64,000 nucleotides of DNA from UBA11986 sp963734955. GTDB taxonomy: Bacteria > Bacteroidota > Ignavibacteria > UBA10030 > UBA6906. The position numbers and the translations under genes were made by a program. Below are positions 45,551 through 55,557 of the stretch, in pieces (within the stretch, counting starts at the first letter, position 1; each line of letters begins with the position of its first letter). The stretch is from contig CAVTJO010000012.1 in assembly GCA_963734955.1 (NCBI GenBank), positions 62,001 to 126,000 on the forward strand. The letters are read 5' to 3'. The notes under the pieces were generated by a model, which worked only from the letters and a program-made list of their open reading frames with translations, did no database searches and was not told the origin of the DNA.

Positions 45551-47704
45551 TTACGAAACTTCAACCTGTTGGATGCCGCCGTTGCCACGCCATTTTAGAA
45601 CCACCAGCGTGAGATCATCGTGGCTCGCCTGTTCATCGGTAAATTTCTTGATCGTATTCAAGACATGATGTTTGATATTCACCGCCGAGTCTGTATGCGC
45701 ATGCATCACTGTCTCCATCAGGCGATCATAGCCGAATTCCTCATCACCGAGCCGGGCTTCGGTGACCCCGTCCGTATAGAGCACGCATACGTCTCCCTGC
45801 CGGAGCTGGATGGTGTGTTCTTCAATCGAGGACGCAAACACCACTCCGTCTCCAAGGCCAATCCCCATGCCGGCCGGCCGGACATAACTTCCCTGATGGA
45901 GGGATACATGCAGCAGCGGACAGTGACCCGCGCGGGCAAGCATCACCGTCCCGCTTCTCATATCAACGATGACATACATCAGGCTTATGAACGAACGCTT
46001 GTCAAACGACCCGAACAATGCTTCGTTGGCCTTCACCATGAATTGTTTTGGTGACGAATACAGCCTGCAGAGGGCCTGAAAGATTCCCTTTACCTCCGAC
46101 ATGTAGAATGCTGCTGAAACGCCTTTCCCGGACACATCCCCCACAATCACGCCGAGCCGGTTCTCATCAAGCTGGGCCACATCGTAATAGTCTCCGCCAA
46201 CCTCAAATGCGGGTGTTGACGATGCGGCAAGTTCTAGCGCGGAGAATTCTGGTAGAGCCTGGGGCAGAAGCTTTCTCTGCATTTCCTGGGCGAGCATCAT
46301 CTCCCGGATGAGCCGCTCGCGTTCCAGCGACTTGTTGAAGAGCCGGGAGTTTTCTATGGCAATCGTCGCCTGGTCCGCAAACGCGGAAATCACGTCCACG
46401 TCGTCCTTAAAAAATCCATGCTCGGTGTCCTTTGTGGCGTAGAGTATGCCGATCACATCCGCATGAGAGATCAATGGCACGACAACAAGAGAACCGGACG
46501 GAAGTGTCAATCGTTTCGGTTTCTCGAAGCGGGTATCTCGCCGGATATCGTCGACAACGATTGGACTGCGTTCATCCAGCACCATATCGCGGAGAGTCCG
46601 TTCGCCATCCGGCATGAGCAGATCTATTTCTTCGTAGGTTGTATTCTTCATGCCCGCGATGCGGACGAAATATGATCCAATCCTTGATTCCCTCACCGCA
46701 ATTTCGCTACCAGCGATTCTGTCCTCCCCCGGCCCTTCTCCAGCGTGAATCAGTTCGAGCCAGCATCCTTTCGCCTCACACACCTGCAGTGTCATAGTCG
46801 TGACCGTGTCGATGAGCTCGTTGAAATCAAACGCTTGCGTAACAAGCCTGCTGAGGTTGTGAAGCGAGGAGAGCTCCGATGTCTTTCTGTCAAACGCCTC
46901 GGCTGTCGGAAGGTGGAACAACGTGCTGACAAATGCCATCCCGAAATAGATATTACCGAACACGCATACAAGCGACACGAACTCCTTCAAGGGATATGAG
47001 TAGTACAGCATTGCCTTGCTCGCTGATCCGCTCTGAATCACGATATTCAAAACGATGAACATGCCAAACAGAAGGAACCCGTACACGAGGCCAAAGATCT
47101 TCTCCCGTTTCGACAGATACACAATCCAGGAAAGTCTGAAGGAATTCACAATGGCAGCGACGACGGCAAGGCCATAGAAAATACTGACATACACTTCCCG
47201 TTCGAGGGGTTTGAGCCACACCGTGGACACCGATGTCACAAGGGCCAGCCCAAAGAAGATCAGGAGATTGCGTTGAGTACCGCGCTTACGCTTGAACAGG
47301 ACAAGGTCCCGCAGGAAACGCATCACACCAACTGCAAATATGCCAAACAACACACTGACAAACGATGCAAGAAAGAGTGTCCCGTACCCCAGCGGAAGGA
47401 GCATCGAATTCTTTGTGTCAAATCCCCCTTCCAACATTACCGATCCGCCCGCCCCGACGATCGCCATGACGACCGAGCCTACAAGGGCGAGTCCCATCCG
47501 CTTCACGGGGCTCTGGTCCCTCGTCCTGATGATCAACTCTACCGAAATGTACACAAGAACGAAAGCGCCAATGACCACCAGCGCCCGAACAAAGCCAAGC
47601 CCGCCGAGATCAAGATCGACACTCTTTCGAACGACGTCGATGATCAACACAACGAGCAACAAGAACCCGACGCCCGCACCGTATAGGATCCTTCTTACCC
47701 TCAT
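45551..47704 (-). CDS. membrane-anchored GAF-PP2C phosphatase (RsbU-like)
   Basis: 717 residues. The N-terminal 260 residues contain about seven hydrophobic segments (IYGAGVGFLLLVVLIIDVV, ALVVIGAFVLVYISVELII, LVGSVVMAIVGAGGSV, and so on), a 7TM-like membrane sensor. A GAF domain follows (about 285-450), then a PP2C domain with GGDYYDV, GDVSGKGVSAAFYM, ARAGHCPLLHV, YTDGVTEAR and DDLTLVVLKW. It should sense a membrane or extracellular signal and dephosphorylate the STAS antagonist encoded 13 bp downstream. Confidence 0.9.
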   Translation of the reverse strand: MRVRRILYGAGVGFLLLVVLIIDVVRKSVDLDLGGLGFVRALVVIGAFVLVYISVELIIRTRDQSPVKRMGLALVGSVVMAIVGAGGSVMLEGGFDTKNSMLLPLGYGTLFLASFVSVLFGIFAVGVMRFLRDLVLFKRKRGTQRNLLIFFGLALVTSVSTVWLKPLEREVYVSIFYGLAVVAAIVNSFRLSWIVYLSKREKIFGLVYGFLLFGMFIVLNIVIQSGSASKAMLYYSYPLKEFVSLVCVFGNIYFGMAFVSTLFHLPTAEAFDRKTSELSSLHNLSRLVTQAFDFNELIDTVTTMTLQVCEAKGCWLELIHAGEGPGEDRIAGSEIAVRESRIGSYFVRIAGMKNTTYEEIDLLMPDGERTLRDMVLDERSPIVVDDIRRDTRFEKPKRLTLPSGSLVVVPLISHADVIGILYATKDTEHGFFKDDVDVISAFADQATIAIENSRLFNKSLERERLIREMMLAQEMQRKLLPQALPEFSALELAASSTPAFEVGGDYYDVAQLDENRLGVIVGDVSGKGVSAAFYMSEVKGIFQALCRLYSSPKQFMVKANEALFGSFDKRSFISLMYVIVDMRSGTVMLARAGHCPLLHVSLHQGSYVRPAGMGIGLGDGVVFASSIEEHTIQLRQGDVCVLYTDGVTEARLGDEEFGYDRLMETVMHAHTDSAVNIKHHVLNTIKKFTDEQASHDDLTLVVLKWRGNGGIQQVEVS

Positions 47705-47932
47705 TGAACCCTTTTGGGAAAACCGGTCAGTCTGAAGGAAGCATACAACATGTCCAACAACGGAATCTACCTGTCATTAGTTCGATAACTTCTGCCAAAA
47801 GTTTCAAGTAGATCTGCAAGGCGGGAACTGGCGGCGCCATTGGCGTCGTGAGGACCTATCTCCCCGCCACCGATGTGAATAACCGCATTCAACATCTTCC
47901 TGACGGGTGCATCCCCACCAATGCCACCGGTT

Positions 47933-48622
47933 CTAAACCGAGAGCTTCGCGATGTACCGGTCAGCCTCCCTGGCGAATGTTGTTGTGGGGTAACTCTTCT
48001 TGAGTTTCTTGTAGAGATCCAGTGCTTGGTCCTTCTCTCCTGCTGCGGCATAGTTGCGCGCCGCATTGTTGAGGTTCTCGGCCGCGCTCGGGTCAGTGGC
48101 ATACTTCGTGGCCGCCTTCTCAAAGGATTCGGCCGCCTCCTTGTATTGTCCAAGAGCTTCATGACACGCACCTATTCCGGCGAGTCGCGAAACCGTCAGG
48201 AGCTGCCCCTCCGGGCTGAAGTCTTCGAACTCCTTCAACGCGTCAGCGAATTTCTTCAGATTGTAATATGAATCCGCCAGATAGAGCTTTGCCAGGGTTC
48301 CTGCGGGGGTGCTACCGTAGTCCTGCGTGATTGTTTGAAGGCCGGGGATGTTCCGCTCACGGACGCCATCGATCGCAAGTTGGTACTGGCCATTGTCATA
48401 GAATGAGTACACCTTGCCGAGCTCCGTCTGTGCTCGCTCGCCATCGGCGTTTCGATTCTTTACATAGAAGAACGCGACAGCCGCTACAACGATGAGTGCG
48501 GTCAAGCCGGTAGTAATGGTGCGCTTGTTCGCTTCGTAGAATGCCGTCGCCCTTACGTATGACGTGATGAGGGCGTCTTCCTTCAGTTCTTTCTTGGTGA
48601 TCTTCTTTTTCGGTTGAAGCAT
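47933..48622 (-). CDS. TPR-repeat membrane protein (YfgM-like)
   Basis: 229 residues. A short charged N-terminus, one TM helix (TGLTALIVVAAVAFFYV), then helical repeats typical of TPRs (LAKLYLADSYYNLKKFADALKEFEDF; SFEKAATKYATDPSAAENLNNAARNYAAAGEKDQALDLYKKLKKSYP). The periplasmic-facing TPR with an N-terminal anchor resembles YfgM/BamD-like assembly helpers. Role not established. Preceded 46 bp upstream by tRNA-Arg on the same strand. Confidence 0.75.
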   Translation of the reverse strand: MLQPKKKITKKELKEDALITSYVRATAFYEANKRTITTGLTALIVVAAVAFFYVKNRNADGERAQTELGKVYSFYDNGQYQLAIDGVRERNIPGLQTITQDYGSTPAGTLAKLYLADSYYNLKKFADALKEFEDFSPEGQLLTVSRLAGIGACHEALGQYKEAAESFEKAATKYATDPSAAENLNNAARNYAAAGEKDQALDLYKKLKKSYPTTTFAREADRYIAKLSV

Positions 48623-48668
48623 TTACTTTTTCCTTCTCTGATTCTGTCTGGAAGTGGTTCAGTGACTG

Positions 48669-48742
<74 letters not shown>

Positions 48743-48988
48743 AGAAAACAACCTCTTTGTCCGCTAATCCCGGAACGCTCACACAGTTCCACCTATGCCA
48801 CGCCCTTGAAAACGGAACGACCTTCGTGCCCAATCCGGCTCTTCCAAGCCTCGCAGTGTACGGAGATCAATTAAGGGAGTCTGGTTATCGGAAGATTTGA
48901 TTGAACAACTGCGGCCTTAAGATACGAAACTTGAGACGGTAACGCAACAACGCTGCAGCCATACCGATCATCTGCGAGTACAGAACCG

Positions 48989-49597
48989 TCAGGACTTTTT
49001 GGTCGCCTGCCCGCGTGTTGCCACAATCAGATAACTGTACTTGCCGACATTACCGCATCGTTCCACATTCCAGCCATTCGAGTCCAGAGTTCCCACAACG
49101 GTTTTTGCAGGAATTCGATGTTCGAAAGGCGGGCCCGGCGGGTGTTGAACATCGGCGCGCCAGTCGAGAACTGCCAGACGCCCATTTCTCCGGAGAGTTC
49201 GTGCTCCTTCCTTCAACACCAACGCATGATCATCAACTTCATGCCACACGTTTGCCAGAAATACCAGATCTGCACATGATGCGGGAAGCGTCGTGTGCTT
49301 TGCAGTTCCGTGGACAAGAGAAACATTGGCCGGCGCATTGGGTTCAAGCAGCTTCTTCCCGATCATGGCCAACATTTCAGTCTGGAAATCCACTGCGTAT
49401 ACCCTGCCGGTCTCCCCCACGACCCGCGCAATCGGCAAGGCAAAGTAACCGGTACCTGCCCCCACATCTGCCACTATCATTCCCGGTTGCAGGTCCAACG
49501 ACGCGACGATCTCCTTGGGCGGCAACCAGACGAGCCGGTCCGGGTCTTCAAGTTTGTGTGCATCTGCTGCAGAAAACGTACGTTCATTCACGGTCAT
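48989..49597 (-). CDS. SAM-dependent class I methyltransferase
   Basis: 202 residues with the SAM motif VADVGAGTGYFALPIA (residues about 43-58), DFQTEMLA as the acidic ribose binder and LANVWHEVDDH. A UbiE/Menaquinone-type class I methyltransferase; substrate not clear. It precedes the 15-bp gap to the cyclic-nucleotide-binding protein on the same strand; no quinone genes are adjacent. Confidence 0.82.
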   Translation of the reverse strand: MTVNERTFSAADAHKLEDPDRLVWLPPKEIVASLDLQPGMIVADVGAGTGYFALPIARVVGETGRVYAVDFQTEMLAMIGKKLLEPNAPANVSLVHGTAKHTTLPASCADLVFLANVWHEVDDHALVLKEGARTLRRNGRLAVLDWRADVQHPPGPPFEHRIPAKTVVGTLDSNGWNVERCGNVGKYSYLIVATRGQATKKS

Positions 49598-49612
49598 TCA
49601 ATCGAAACGCGT

Positions 49613-49948
49613 TTATGCTTTCTCATTCATCAATCGAAGTCGCTCGGCCAGCACCTTCATAACCTCGAGCGAAAACCCCGGGTTCTGACGCACAAGTGTG
49701 AGAAACTGTTCCTGATCGACAGGGATGAGTTCGCACCGGGTCTTTGCGCGGGCTGTGGCGCTGCGGGGTTTCTTGTCGATAAGGACCATCTCGCCAAGGA
49801 TACTGCCTGTCCCCAACTCGGCGATCACCTTCCCATGAACCGACAGCTCCACTTCTCCATCTTTGACGACATACATTTTTGTCCCGGACTCGCCTTCCTG
49901 GAAAATCTTCTCACCTGAGCGATACCGCTCAACGTGCGCAGAATTCAT
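49613..49948 (-). CDS. cyclic nucleotide-binding domain protein
   Basis: 111 residues: a CAP-type sensor without the DNA-binding helix-turn-helix. KIFQEGESGTKMYVVKDGEVELSV and GSILGEMVLIDKKPRSATARA are the phosphate-binding cassette signature. It may bind cAMP or a different small molecule and act as an adaptor; no output domain is present. Cotranscribed with the methyltransferase. Confidence 0.82.
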   Translation of the reverse strand: MNSAHVERYRSGEKIFQEGESGTKMYVVKDGEVELSVHGKVIAELGTGSILGEMVLIDKKPRSATARAKTRCELIPVDQEQFLTLVRQNPGFSLEVMKVLAERLRLMNEKA

Positions 49949-50364
49949 TTACAATCTCCTCAAGAACCTCGCACCGGCGACCTCGGTGCTCAGCGTTACA
50001 GGGTTTTGTCAAAGTTCGATGCGTTGAGTTGTTGGACGGCAGACCGGTGAAAAGAAAGTCCATGACGAAAGACCGCGCCCGGCAATTCCAATTTCTTCTG
50101 GAGACATCTTTTGAAGAAGGCAGGATTTGGTCGCAGCTTTCCATGAGCGTGATGAATGGAGGAGCTTGATGTTCGAGTTGACATCCTGTTTTGGGAATTG
50201 CGATCTCTCTGACGCTCACATCGGGTATTGTGAAAAGGCAATCAAAGGGCAGCAACCACATCAACGCTACGAAACTCTCGGCGGGCACGGACTAAAATAG
50301 CTGAAATCGGCGAAAAGAGCAACGGGTTGCATAGAACAATTGTCGGCCATCTAAAACGTTGCTC
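49949..50364. other. gene-free gap upstream of the cyclic-nucleotide-binding gene
   Basis: 416 bp with no credible coding frame. A weak stem (GCACCG / CGGTGC at 49971-49989) is the only structure noticed. The plus-strand reading has no start with a good ribosome binding site. Confidence 0.6.
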
Positions 50365-51342
50365 TCACATCCGTTTGAGATGCTCGCGCAAGAATGTTAC
50401 TGTCGAGTCGAAGGCCTCGTTGACTTTCGGGTTGTTTCTGGTTGTAAGATCGAACGCATGACCGAGTCCAGCCATGGTAACCAATCTATGGGCGACTCCG
50501 CACTGCTTCAGCCTCTCTGCAATAAGCACGGATTGCTCATACGGAACATCGTCGTCTTTATCACCATGCAGCAGTAATGTCGGCGGAAAATCGCTCGTGA
50601 TATTCCAGAGCGGACAGAGAGCACGAAGTTCAGCGGCATTCTTCTCGGGGTCAAAGCCGGCCACCTCTTTTGGCCAGAGCCCCGTCTGGCGACAATAAAC
50701 GTAGAACCGTTCCCGCCGGCTCGGGAAGGGATTTTCTGAAATCATCGAACTGCCAACAGATGCGTAAGCCTCTTCCCTGGTTACTCGTTTCGCTTTCAAA
50801 TAGTACTCGGAGGGACGAGTATACCAGACAGCCGCGATGTCACCATAGCCATAAAAGGAAACCACTGCTTTAGGACGAGGTTTAAGCGAAACACCCCCGA
50901 GCAAGGCGAGGTACGCGCCGGCAGAGTGGCCGACCAACGCCACGCGACCCGGATCGATGTTGAACTCCGTTGGCCCCCGGTCCAGTATCCAATGATAGGC
51001 GTCCCGGATGTCATTCATGATTTCCGGGAGTTTCGTTTCAGGTGCAAGGCGGTAGTCGATGGCAACGACCACAAAGCCTGCATTCAGATACCCTCTCAGC
51101 TGTTCCCTCGTTGCAGCTGCGCCAAGCATGTCCCGGTCGCCCATGATGAGTCCGCCCCCATGGAGCCAAACAAGGGCGGGTCTTATGTCGTTTCCAGGCA
51201 ACCTGTAGACATCGGCTTTGATCTTGCATTGTCCGACTTGTTTGTAGACGTACGTCTCCTTGGGAGTGTTGGGAGCAATACAACCCCAAAAGACTGCAAC
51301 CGCGGCAACGCAGATGTGTTCAAGTTCCCTTATTCTGCTCAA
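50365..51342 (-). CDS. alpha/beta hydrolase, exported
   Basis: About 325 residues when started at the TTG at 51342, which places a hydrophobic segment ending VFWGC close to the N-terminus as a lipoprotein or signal-type start. No ATG start exists; a TTG at 51423 would give a longer form. Catalytic elements are HGGG (oxyanion, LVWLHGGG), the nucleophile VGHSAGAYLALLGG, Asp near GDKDDDVPYEQS and the terminal His in GLGHAFDLT. BD-FAE/HSL-like carboxylesterase/lipase class; the substrate is unknown. Isolated gene flanked by gene-poor DNA. Confidence 0.8.
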   Translation of the reverse strand: MSRIRELEHICVAAVAVFWGCIAPNTPKETYVYKQVGQCKIKADVYRLPGNDIRPALVWLHGGGLIMGDRDMLGAAATREQLRGYLNAGFVVVAIDYRLAPETKLPEIMNDIRDAYHWILDRGPTEFNIDPGRVALVGHSAGAYLALLGGVSLKPRPKAVVSFYGYGDIAAVWYTRPSEYYLKAKRVTREEAYASVGSSMISENPFPSRRERFYVYCRQTGLWPKEVAGFDPEKNAAELRALCPLWNITSDFPPTLLLHGDKDDDVPYEQSVLIAERLKQCGVAHRLVTMAGLGHAFDLTTRNNPKVNEAFDSTVTFLREHLKRM

Positions 51343-51832
51343 TGTCTGAACCAGTGGCCCAACGATTTGTTTCTCGATGTGGACGCAAGCATAAAGGCAG
51401 ATGTGCTGCGAAAGATACGGCAACCCGCGGAGAACAGCAACCGGATACCGGGAAGAGTCACTGCCATGAATTCAATGCGCACTTCAGAATCCAATTGCAG
51501 ACTGGAGCATCTCTGCTGACCATACGGCGTTAGCTTGACAATAACAAAGTATCTTCCAATATTTCCTCGTGTATCCTCCACCAACCGCTTAACGATACTG
51601 CGAGGTGATTTAGGATTGAGCTAGGGCCGCTGCATGTCGCACCATCCGGGAGAGGCGATTTAGCAATTACCTCACGTTCATGTGAAACGCCAGACGCTTT
51701 TCTTGCAGCCTGCCCGATCATGTTCTTCGTTCGACCTATGACCGGCTGTATGATGGCGGAGCGGAAATACTGATCTTTGGAATAAGATGAACAGAACAAA
51801 AGAGCCATACACCACCATCAAGAGAGGAAGTA
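51343..51832. other. gene-free gap between hydrolase and pirin genes
   Basis: 490 bp, the longest gene-poor stretch in the window. No protein-like frame, tRNA or repeat seen; must hold the promoters of two divergent genes. Confidence 0.6.
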
Positions 51833-52753
51833 ATGTCGATACGACCTATCAAACGGATTAGTCAGGCCCAGCCAACATTGGAAGGTGCAGGGGTTCGATT
51901 GCGGCGGGCTTTTGGATTTGGGACGACAGGGGAATTCGATCCATTCCTTCTGCTTGACGACTTCCGGAACGAGAATCCTGAAGATTATCTCGCCGGATTT
52001 CCGTGGCATCCGCACCGGGGGATCGAGACGATTACCTATGTTCTTGCCGGGTCGGTGAACCACGGCGATAGTTTGGGAAACAGGGGCGCGCTGGGAGCCG
52101 GTGATGTGCAGTGGATGACGGCAGGAAGTGGCATTCTCCATCAGGAAATGCCTCAGGGCGATGACAAGGGACGCATGCACGGATTTCAACTCTGGGCAAA
52201 CCTGCCTTCCTCACTCAAGATGACTCATCCCCGTTACCAGGATGTTTCGTCCCGTGATATTCCTGAAATCACCGACGATGACGGTACCATCGTCCGTGTA
52301 GTGTGTGGAGAGTTCTGGGGAAAGAAGGGCCCGGTGGATGGCATTGCAGCCGATCCGCGTTATCTTGATGTGTGGGTTCCGCCCGGTCGACGCAAGACAC
52401 TCCCGGTTGAGACCTCCCGGCATGCGTTTGCTTATGTGTTTGAGGGTGAAGGCACATTTCGCGACGCCTCCAGGCCCGTCCCTGTTCGCACCGACCATGT
52501 CGGATCAACGAATGGTGACGTGCTTGATGAAATCGGGAACCGTTCCCTTGTGCTTTTCGATTCAGGCGATGAGGTGACAGTGCAGGCAGGCAAGTCCGGC
52601 ATCAGGTTTCTTTTGGTCTCCGGCAAGCCGCTTGAGGAGCCGGTTGCATGGCAAGGTCCAATCGTCATGAATACGGAGAAGGAGCTTCAACAGGCGTATA
52701 ACGAGCTTCGCAACGGGACGTTTATCAAAGAACGAGGACGCGCTAACCGTTGA
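51833..52753 (+). CDS. pirin family protein
   Basis: 306 residues. Bicupin with metal ligands His59 and His61 in FPWHPHRGIETITY, and His103 with Glu105 in GSGILHQEMPQ, exactly as in pirin. A ribosome binding site GAGAGGAAG precedes the ATG. Pirins can be quercetin dioxygenases or redox-dependent regulators; no more can be told. Its end overlaps the permease gene on the opposite strand by 11 bp. Confidence 0.9.
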   Translation: MSIRPIKRISQAQPTLEGAGVRLRRAFGFGTTGEFDPFLLLDDFRNENPEDYLAGFPWHPHRGIETITYVLAGSVNHGDSLGNRGALGAGDVQWMTAGSGILHQEMPQGDDKGRMHGFQLWANLPSSLKMTHPRYQDVSSRDIPEITDDDGTIVRVVCGEFWGKKGPVDGIAADPRYLDVWVPPGRRKTLPVETSRHAFAYVFEGEGTFRDASRPVPVRTDHVGSTNGDVLDEIGNRSLVLFDSGDEVTVQAGKSGIRFLLVSGKPLEEPVAWQGPIVMNTEKELQQAYNELRNGTFIKERGRANR

Positions 52754-54437
52754 TCCTCTCGCTGGCAGGCCTTCTTCGAGCCAGACGCGTGGAGATTGTT
52801 GTGAGCAGAAAGATGAGAACGAGAAGGAAAACGCTGTACGCTGAGGCTGCACCAAAGTTATAACCGCGCAGCTGCGAGAGGATCTCGATGGAGATGGGTC
52901 GGCTGGAGTACGTGTAGAGCAAAATTGATGAGACGAATTCTCCAAGTCCCAGGATCGCGGCAAGCAGACATCCGGCGATGATACCCGGCAGAATCAACGG
53001 GAAGGCGATCCTCCAGAACCTGGCAAACAGCCCCGCACCGAGAGCTTCTCCGGCCTCCATGAGCGAGTCATCCAGTTGCTCAAGCGATGCAGAGGTGGAC
53101 CGGATGATGAGAGGATAACTCCGGATGAAGTAGGCGAGAGGCAAAATGTAGAATGTGCCAACCAGGATTGTGAACCCGCTCAGGAACGTAGGCCGGTTGA
53201 ATGTATAGATGAGACCGATCGCAATCACTGTCCCCGGAATCGCATACGAGATGTTGAGAAGCACGTCGAACGCTCCCCTCGATTTTTTCAATCCCCCCTT
53301 CACCACGACAAACGACGCGACCACGCCGAGCACGACTCCTGCAAGGACCGAGAGGCCAGTCATTAGAACGCTGTTCTGAATCGGCTCAAATACCTGAGGG
53401 TCGACGAGCAACCTCGCGTAGTTATCAGTTGTGTACACCGATGGGAACAATTGCCAGGTCCAGGAACCTTCCTGAACAAACGATATCACGATGAGTGTAA
53501 GGATGGGAAGGATTTCAAGCGCGAGAAGTACCACAGTGATCCCGATAAGGCTCTTCCTCATCAGTGGGCCGACTCCGATCAGTGCCCGGCGCGATGAACC
53601 TTTCACTCTCAGGCCACTCACAGTCGACTTCCAGGAGTATGCAAGAAGGAGAAAGAAGCCAACCGAGACAAGCGTCAGCAACACGGATTGCGCTCCAGCC
53701 TCGCCCATCTCGCCGTTCAGCTTCGTTGAGTAGATTTGCGTTGTGAGAAACCTGTGTTCTCCGCCAAATATCAGAGGGGCGGAAAAGGAGGCCATGCTCG
53801 TCATAAATGTCAGCACGGATGCACCGGTGATTGCGGGTCGCAGCTCGGGCAGTATCACGCGATGAAATGTGTTCCATCGGGAGCTGCCGAGGCTCGAAGC
53901 CGCCTCGACAAGCGAGGCATCAAGCTGTCGGAGCGAGGTTGAAATGAACAGATAGAAATATACGTAGAAGGAATACACGTGAACTGCCACCACCGCGCCG
54001 AAGCCGTCAAGATAGAACGGAACAGTCCTGAGAGCGAGAGCCTTTTGGACAATCCTCGGCACAAATCCACTCTCACCGAAAACGAACAGGAAGGCGATCA
54101 CTCCAACGAGTGGGGGTAGCGCAATGGGAAGGACAGCGAGACGCGAGCAGATCTTGCTGAACGGGAATCGCAATTGGGTAAATGTAAATGCGAAGAGCCC
54201 TCCGACAATCGCGCTCAACAACACCGATAGAACGGAAAGCACGATGGAGTTTGACACAGCTTCTATATTCGCACTGTTCCGCAAATCGAACAACGCAAAA
54301 TATCGTTCAAAAGAGAATCTGCCGTCCACATGGAGGCTTCCTGAGAGCATCATCATCTGAGGATAGAGGACATAACCGAACACTACAAGAAGCAGCACAA
54401 CAATCGTCCCATTCCGAAGGAGATGCCTGCGGTTCAT
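52743..54437 (-). CDS. ABC transporter permease, iron(III)/phosphonate-like, two fused permease domains
   Basis: 564 residues with about 12 TM helices in two homologous halves; each has an EAA-like loop (LVEAASSLGSSRWNTFHRVILPELRP; LMEAGEALGAGLFARFWRIAFPLILPG). This is the FbpB-type fused permease of ferric-iron importers. Starts 4 bp inside the ATPase stop (ATGA overlap), so it is translated with it. Confidence 0.88.
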   Translation of the reverse strand: MNRRHLLRNGTIVVLLLVVFGYVLYPQMMMLSGSLHVDGRFSFERYFALFDLRNSANIEAVSNSIVLSVLSVLLSAIVGGLFAFTFTQLRFPFSKICSRLAVLPIALPPLVGVIAFLFVFGESGFVPRIVQKALALRTVPFYLDGFGAVVAVHVYSFYVYFYLFISTSLRQLDASLVEAASSLGSSRWNTFHRVILPELRPAITGASVLTFMTSMASFSAPLIFGGEHRFLTTQIYSTKLNGEMGEAGAQSVLLTLVSVGFFLLLAYSWKSTVSGLRVKGSSRRALIGVGPLMRKSLIGITVVLLALEILPILTLIVISFVQEGSWTWQLFPSVYTTDNYARLLVDPQVFEPIQNSVLMTGLSVLAGVVLGVVASFVVVKGGLKKSRGAFDVLLNISYAIPGTVIAIGLIYTFNRPTFLSGFTILVGTFYILPLAYFIRSYPLIIRSTSASLEQLDDSLMEAGEALGAGLFARFWRIAFPLILPGIIAGCLLAAILGLGEFVSSILLYTYSSRPISIEILSQLRGYNFGAASAYSVFLLVLIFLLTTISTRLARRRPASERING

Positions 54438-55495
54438 GGGGCATCGGGAAGAAATGTGATTTTCGACCAGTCGAACCGGGCAGTGACAATCATGCCTTTC
54501 TCAAGCCGGCGAACGAACTCGCTGCTCAATGCGGTAACGCGAAGAACAACGCCACTCAACTCTATGTTAATTGTGGTCGTAGATCCAAGGTACTCCTTTG
54601 CAATGACCTGGCCTGTTGGGCCCGCCCCATCACTGGCGGGGTTTTCCTCGAGTACCACGGCATCGGGTCGAATCGCCAATATGGTACTTCCCGATTGTTG
54701 GGACACATTTGCCGGTATCTGGATTCTCAGTCGTCCGGATTGAAAGGTATTTGACAGAACGTCATGTGAGCCGCGAACAATGTTGGCACCCCCAAGAAAC
54801 TCCGCGACAAATACATCACAAGGGTGCTCATAGACTTCGGATGAAGTGCCAATCTGGATGATCTCCCCCTCCTTCATCACCGCAATCCGATCGGAAAGGC
54901 TCATCGCCTCCGCCTGGTCGTGAGTCACGTATACGGACGTGATCCCCGTGTTTCTTTGCAGCGTTCGAATTTCCATTCTTGTAGAGGCACGCAACGCAAC
55001 ATCCAGATTGCTGAGCGGCTCATCAAAGAGGAGCATTGACGGTTCCACTACCAAGGCACGGGCAACTGCCACGCGTTGCTGTTCACCTCCGCTCAATTGC
55101 GGCACAGGTGCATCGATCTTATGGGCAAGTTGAACCGAGTCCAAGATCTTCTCTACGCGCGCACGGATCTCCTTCTTCCCCAGGCTCTTTGCCTCAAGTC
55201 CGAAGGCGACATTGTGGAACACGGTCATGTGAGGAAATAACGCGTAATTTTGAAATACCATGCCGATCCCACGATGGCGTGGGGAAGTGCCGGTGATCTC
55301 CTTGCCATCGAGATGGATAGAACCCTCGGTGGGAAATTCGAAACCAGCGATCATCCGCAGCAGGGTCGTCTTGCCGCAACCGCTTGGTCCAAGAATCGAA
55401 AAGAACTCTCCCGAAAGAATATCGAGAGAGACATCATGGACCGCATACACGCTGTCAAAGCGTTTCGAAATGTGACGAAGAGAGAGGATAGACAC
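54434..55495 (-). CDS. ABC transporter ATP-binding protein (FbpC/PotA-like)
   Basis: 353 residues, GTG start. Walker A LGPSGCGKTTLLRM, signature LSGGEQQRVAVARALV, Walker B MLLFDEPLSNLD, H-loop YVTHDQAEAMSLSDRIAVM, and a C-terminal TOBE-like domain. It energises the adjacent permease. 62 bp downstream of the solute-binding gene. Confidence 0.9.
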   Translation of the reverse strand: MSILSLRHISKRFDSVYAVHDVSLDILSGEFFSILGPSGCGKTTLLRMIAGFEFPTEGSIHLDGKEITGTSPRHRGIGMVFQNYALFPHMTVFHNVAFGLEAKSLGKKEIRARVEKILDSVQLAHKIDAPVPQLSGGEQQRVAVARALVVEPSMLLFDEPLSNLDVALRASTRMEIRTLQRNTGITSVYVTHDQAEAMSLSDRIAVMKEGEIIQIGTSSEVYEHPCDVFVAEFLGGANIVRGSHDVLSNTFQSGRLRIQIPANVSQQSGSTILAIRPDAVVLEENPASDGAGPTGQVIAKEYLGSTTTINIELSGVVLRVTALSSEFVRRLEKGMIVTARFDWSKITFLPDAP

Positions 55496-55557
55496 GGGTC
55501 TTAACTTGAGTCAATGAGCGGGTGGCCAACTGCGAGCGCGGAAGGTAAAGTTGATGA

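Noticed and set aside
47767..48171. Arg-rich 134-codon frame
   Set aside because: Overlaps the TPR gene on the same strand in another frame; composition is arginine-rich as expected of a shifted frame.
51530..51808. Minus-strand frame of 92 codons in the large gap
   Set aside because: No ribosome binding site, no family-like features and unlikely protein composition.
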